Assembly (NCBI GenBank): GCA_003573635.1
Contig: QUTJ01031746.1
Span: forward strand, 1-16,632
DNA: 16,632 bases
Source: Goniomonas avonlea
Taxonomy: Eukaryota; Cryptophyceae; Goniomonadida; Goniomonadaceae
Reading direction: 5' to 3'
Below are positions 16,631 through 16,632 of the stretch, in pieces. Positions within the stretch are counted from its first letter, which is position 1, and the number at the start of each line of letters is the position of its first letter. The translations under genes and the position numbers were made by a program. The notes beneath the pieces were generated by a model. It made no database searches, was not told where the DNA came from, and saw only the letters and a program-made list of their open reading frames with translations.

Positions 16631-16632
16631 AG
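16517..16632 (+). repeat. GAGAA/GA microsatellite running to the window edge
   Basis: AGAAGAG words grade into (GA)n and continue to the last base of the window. Together with the tracts at 16273 and 16398 they make most of 16131-16632 low-complexity. I see no gene in that stretch. Confidence 0.9.

Overview
The window is nuclear DNA of a eukaryote, most likely a free-living unicellular one. Coding sequence is broken into many small exons with GT...AG introns. Several introns are only 44-49 nt, while others are swollen by microsatellites. Long (GA)n/(CT)n tracts recur, and there are no operons, Shine-Dalgarno sites or bacterial-style terminators. I could not fix the lineage from sequence alone.

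Layout. (1) 210-2937, plus strand: a ten-exon gene for a mitochondrial cardiolipin synthase of the CDP-alcohol phosphatidyltransferase type, with a presequence, the full catalytic signature and an unusual C-terminal extension. (2) About 2940-3999: repeat-rich spacer with no confident gene, holding the probable 3' end of gene 1 and one doubtful antisense open frame. (3) 14146 down to 4000, minus strand: about 30 exon-like segments whose reading phases nearly all chain together. They predict one protein of roughly 1,500 residues: an N-terminal C2-like domain, a charged helical/coiled-coil region, acidic runs, a WD40 beta-propeller carrying a long Asp-Gly-rich insert, and a C-terminal tail with one more WD-like unit. 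It may really be two adjacent genes. (4) 14147-14430: a 284-bp divergent intergenic region, probably a shared promoter. (5) 14431 to beyond 16130, plus strand: the N-terminal part of a secreted or membrane receptor, with signal peptide and receptor-family (ANF-type) periplasmic-binding-like ligand domain; it is cut by the window edge inside a GA-microsatellite intron.

The three genes show no obvious shared pathway: mitochondrial membrane lipid synthesis, a cytoplasmic scaffold-like C2/WD40 protein, and a cell-surface receptor. The most interesting points are two tandem duplications that each copy a splice site (a 90-bp repeat copying a 5' splice site in gene 1, and a 39-bp-period repeat copying a 3' splice site in the long minus gene), a candidate 25-nt intron in the receptor, the C2/coiled-coil/WD40 architecture, and the cardiolipin synthase C-terminal extension. 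All exon models were made by eye from splice motifs, phase and protein family resemblance, and no alignment was run.
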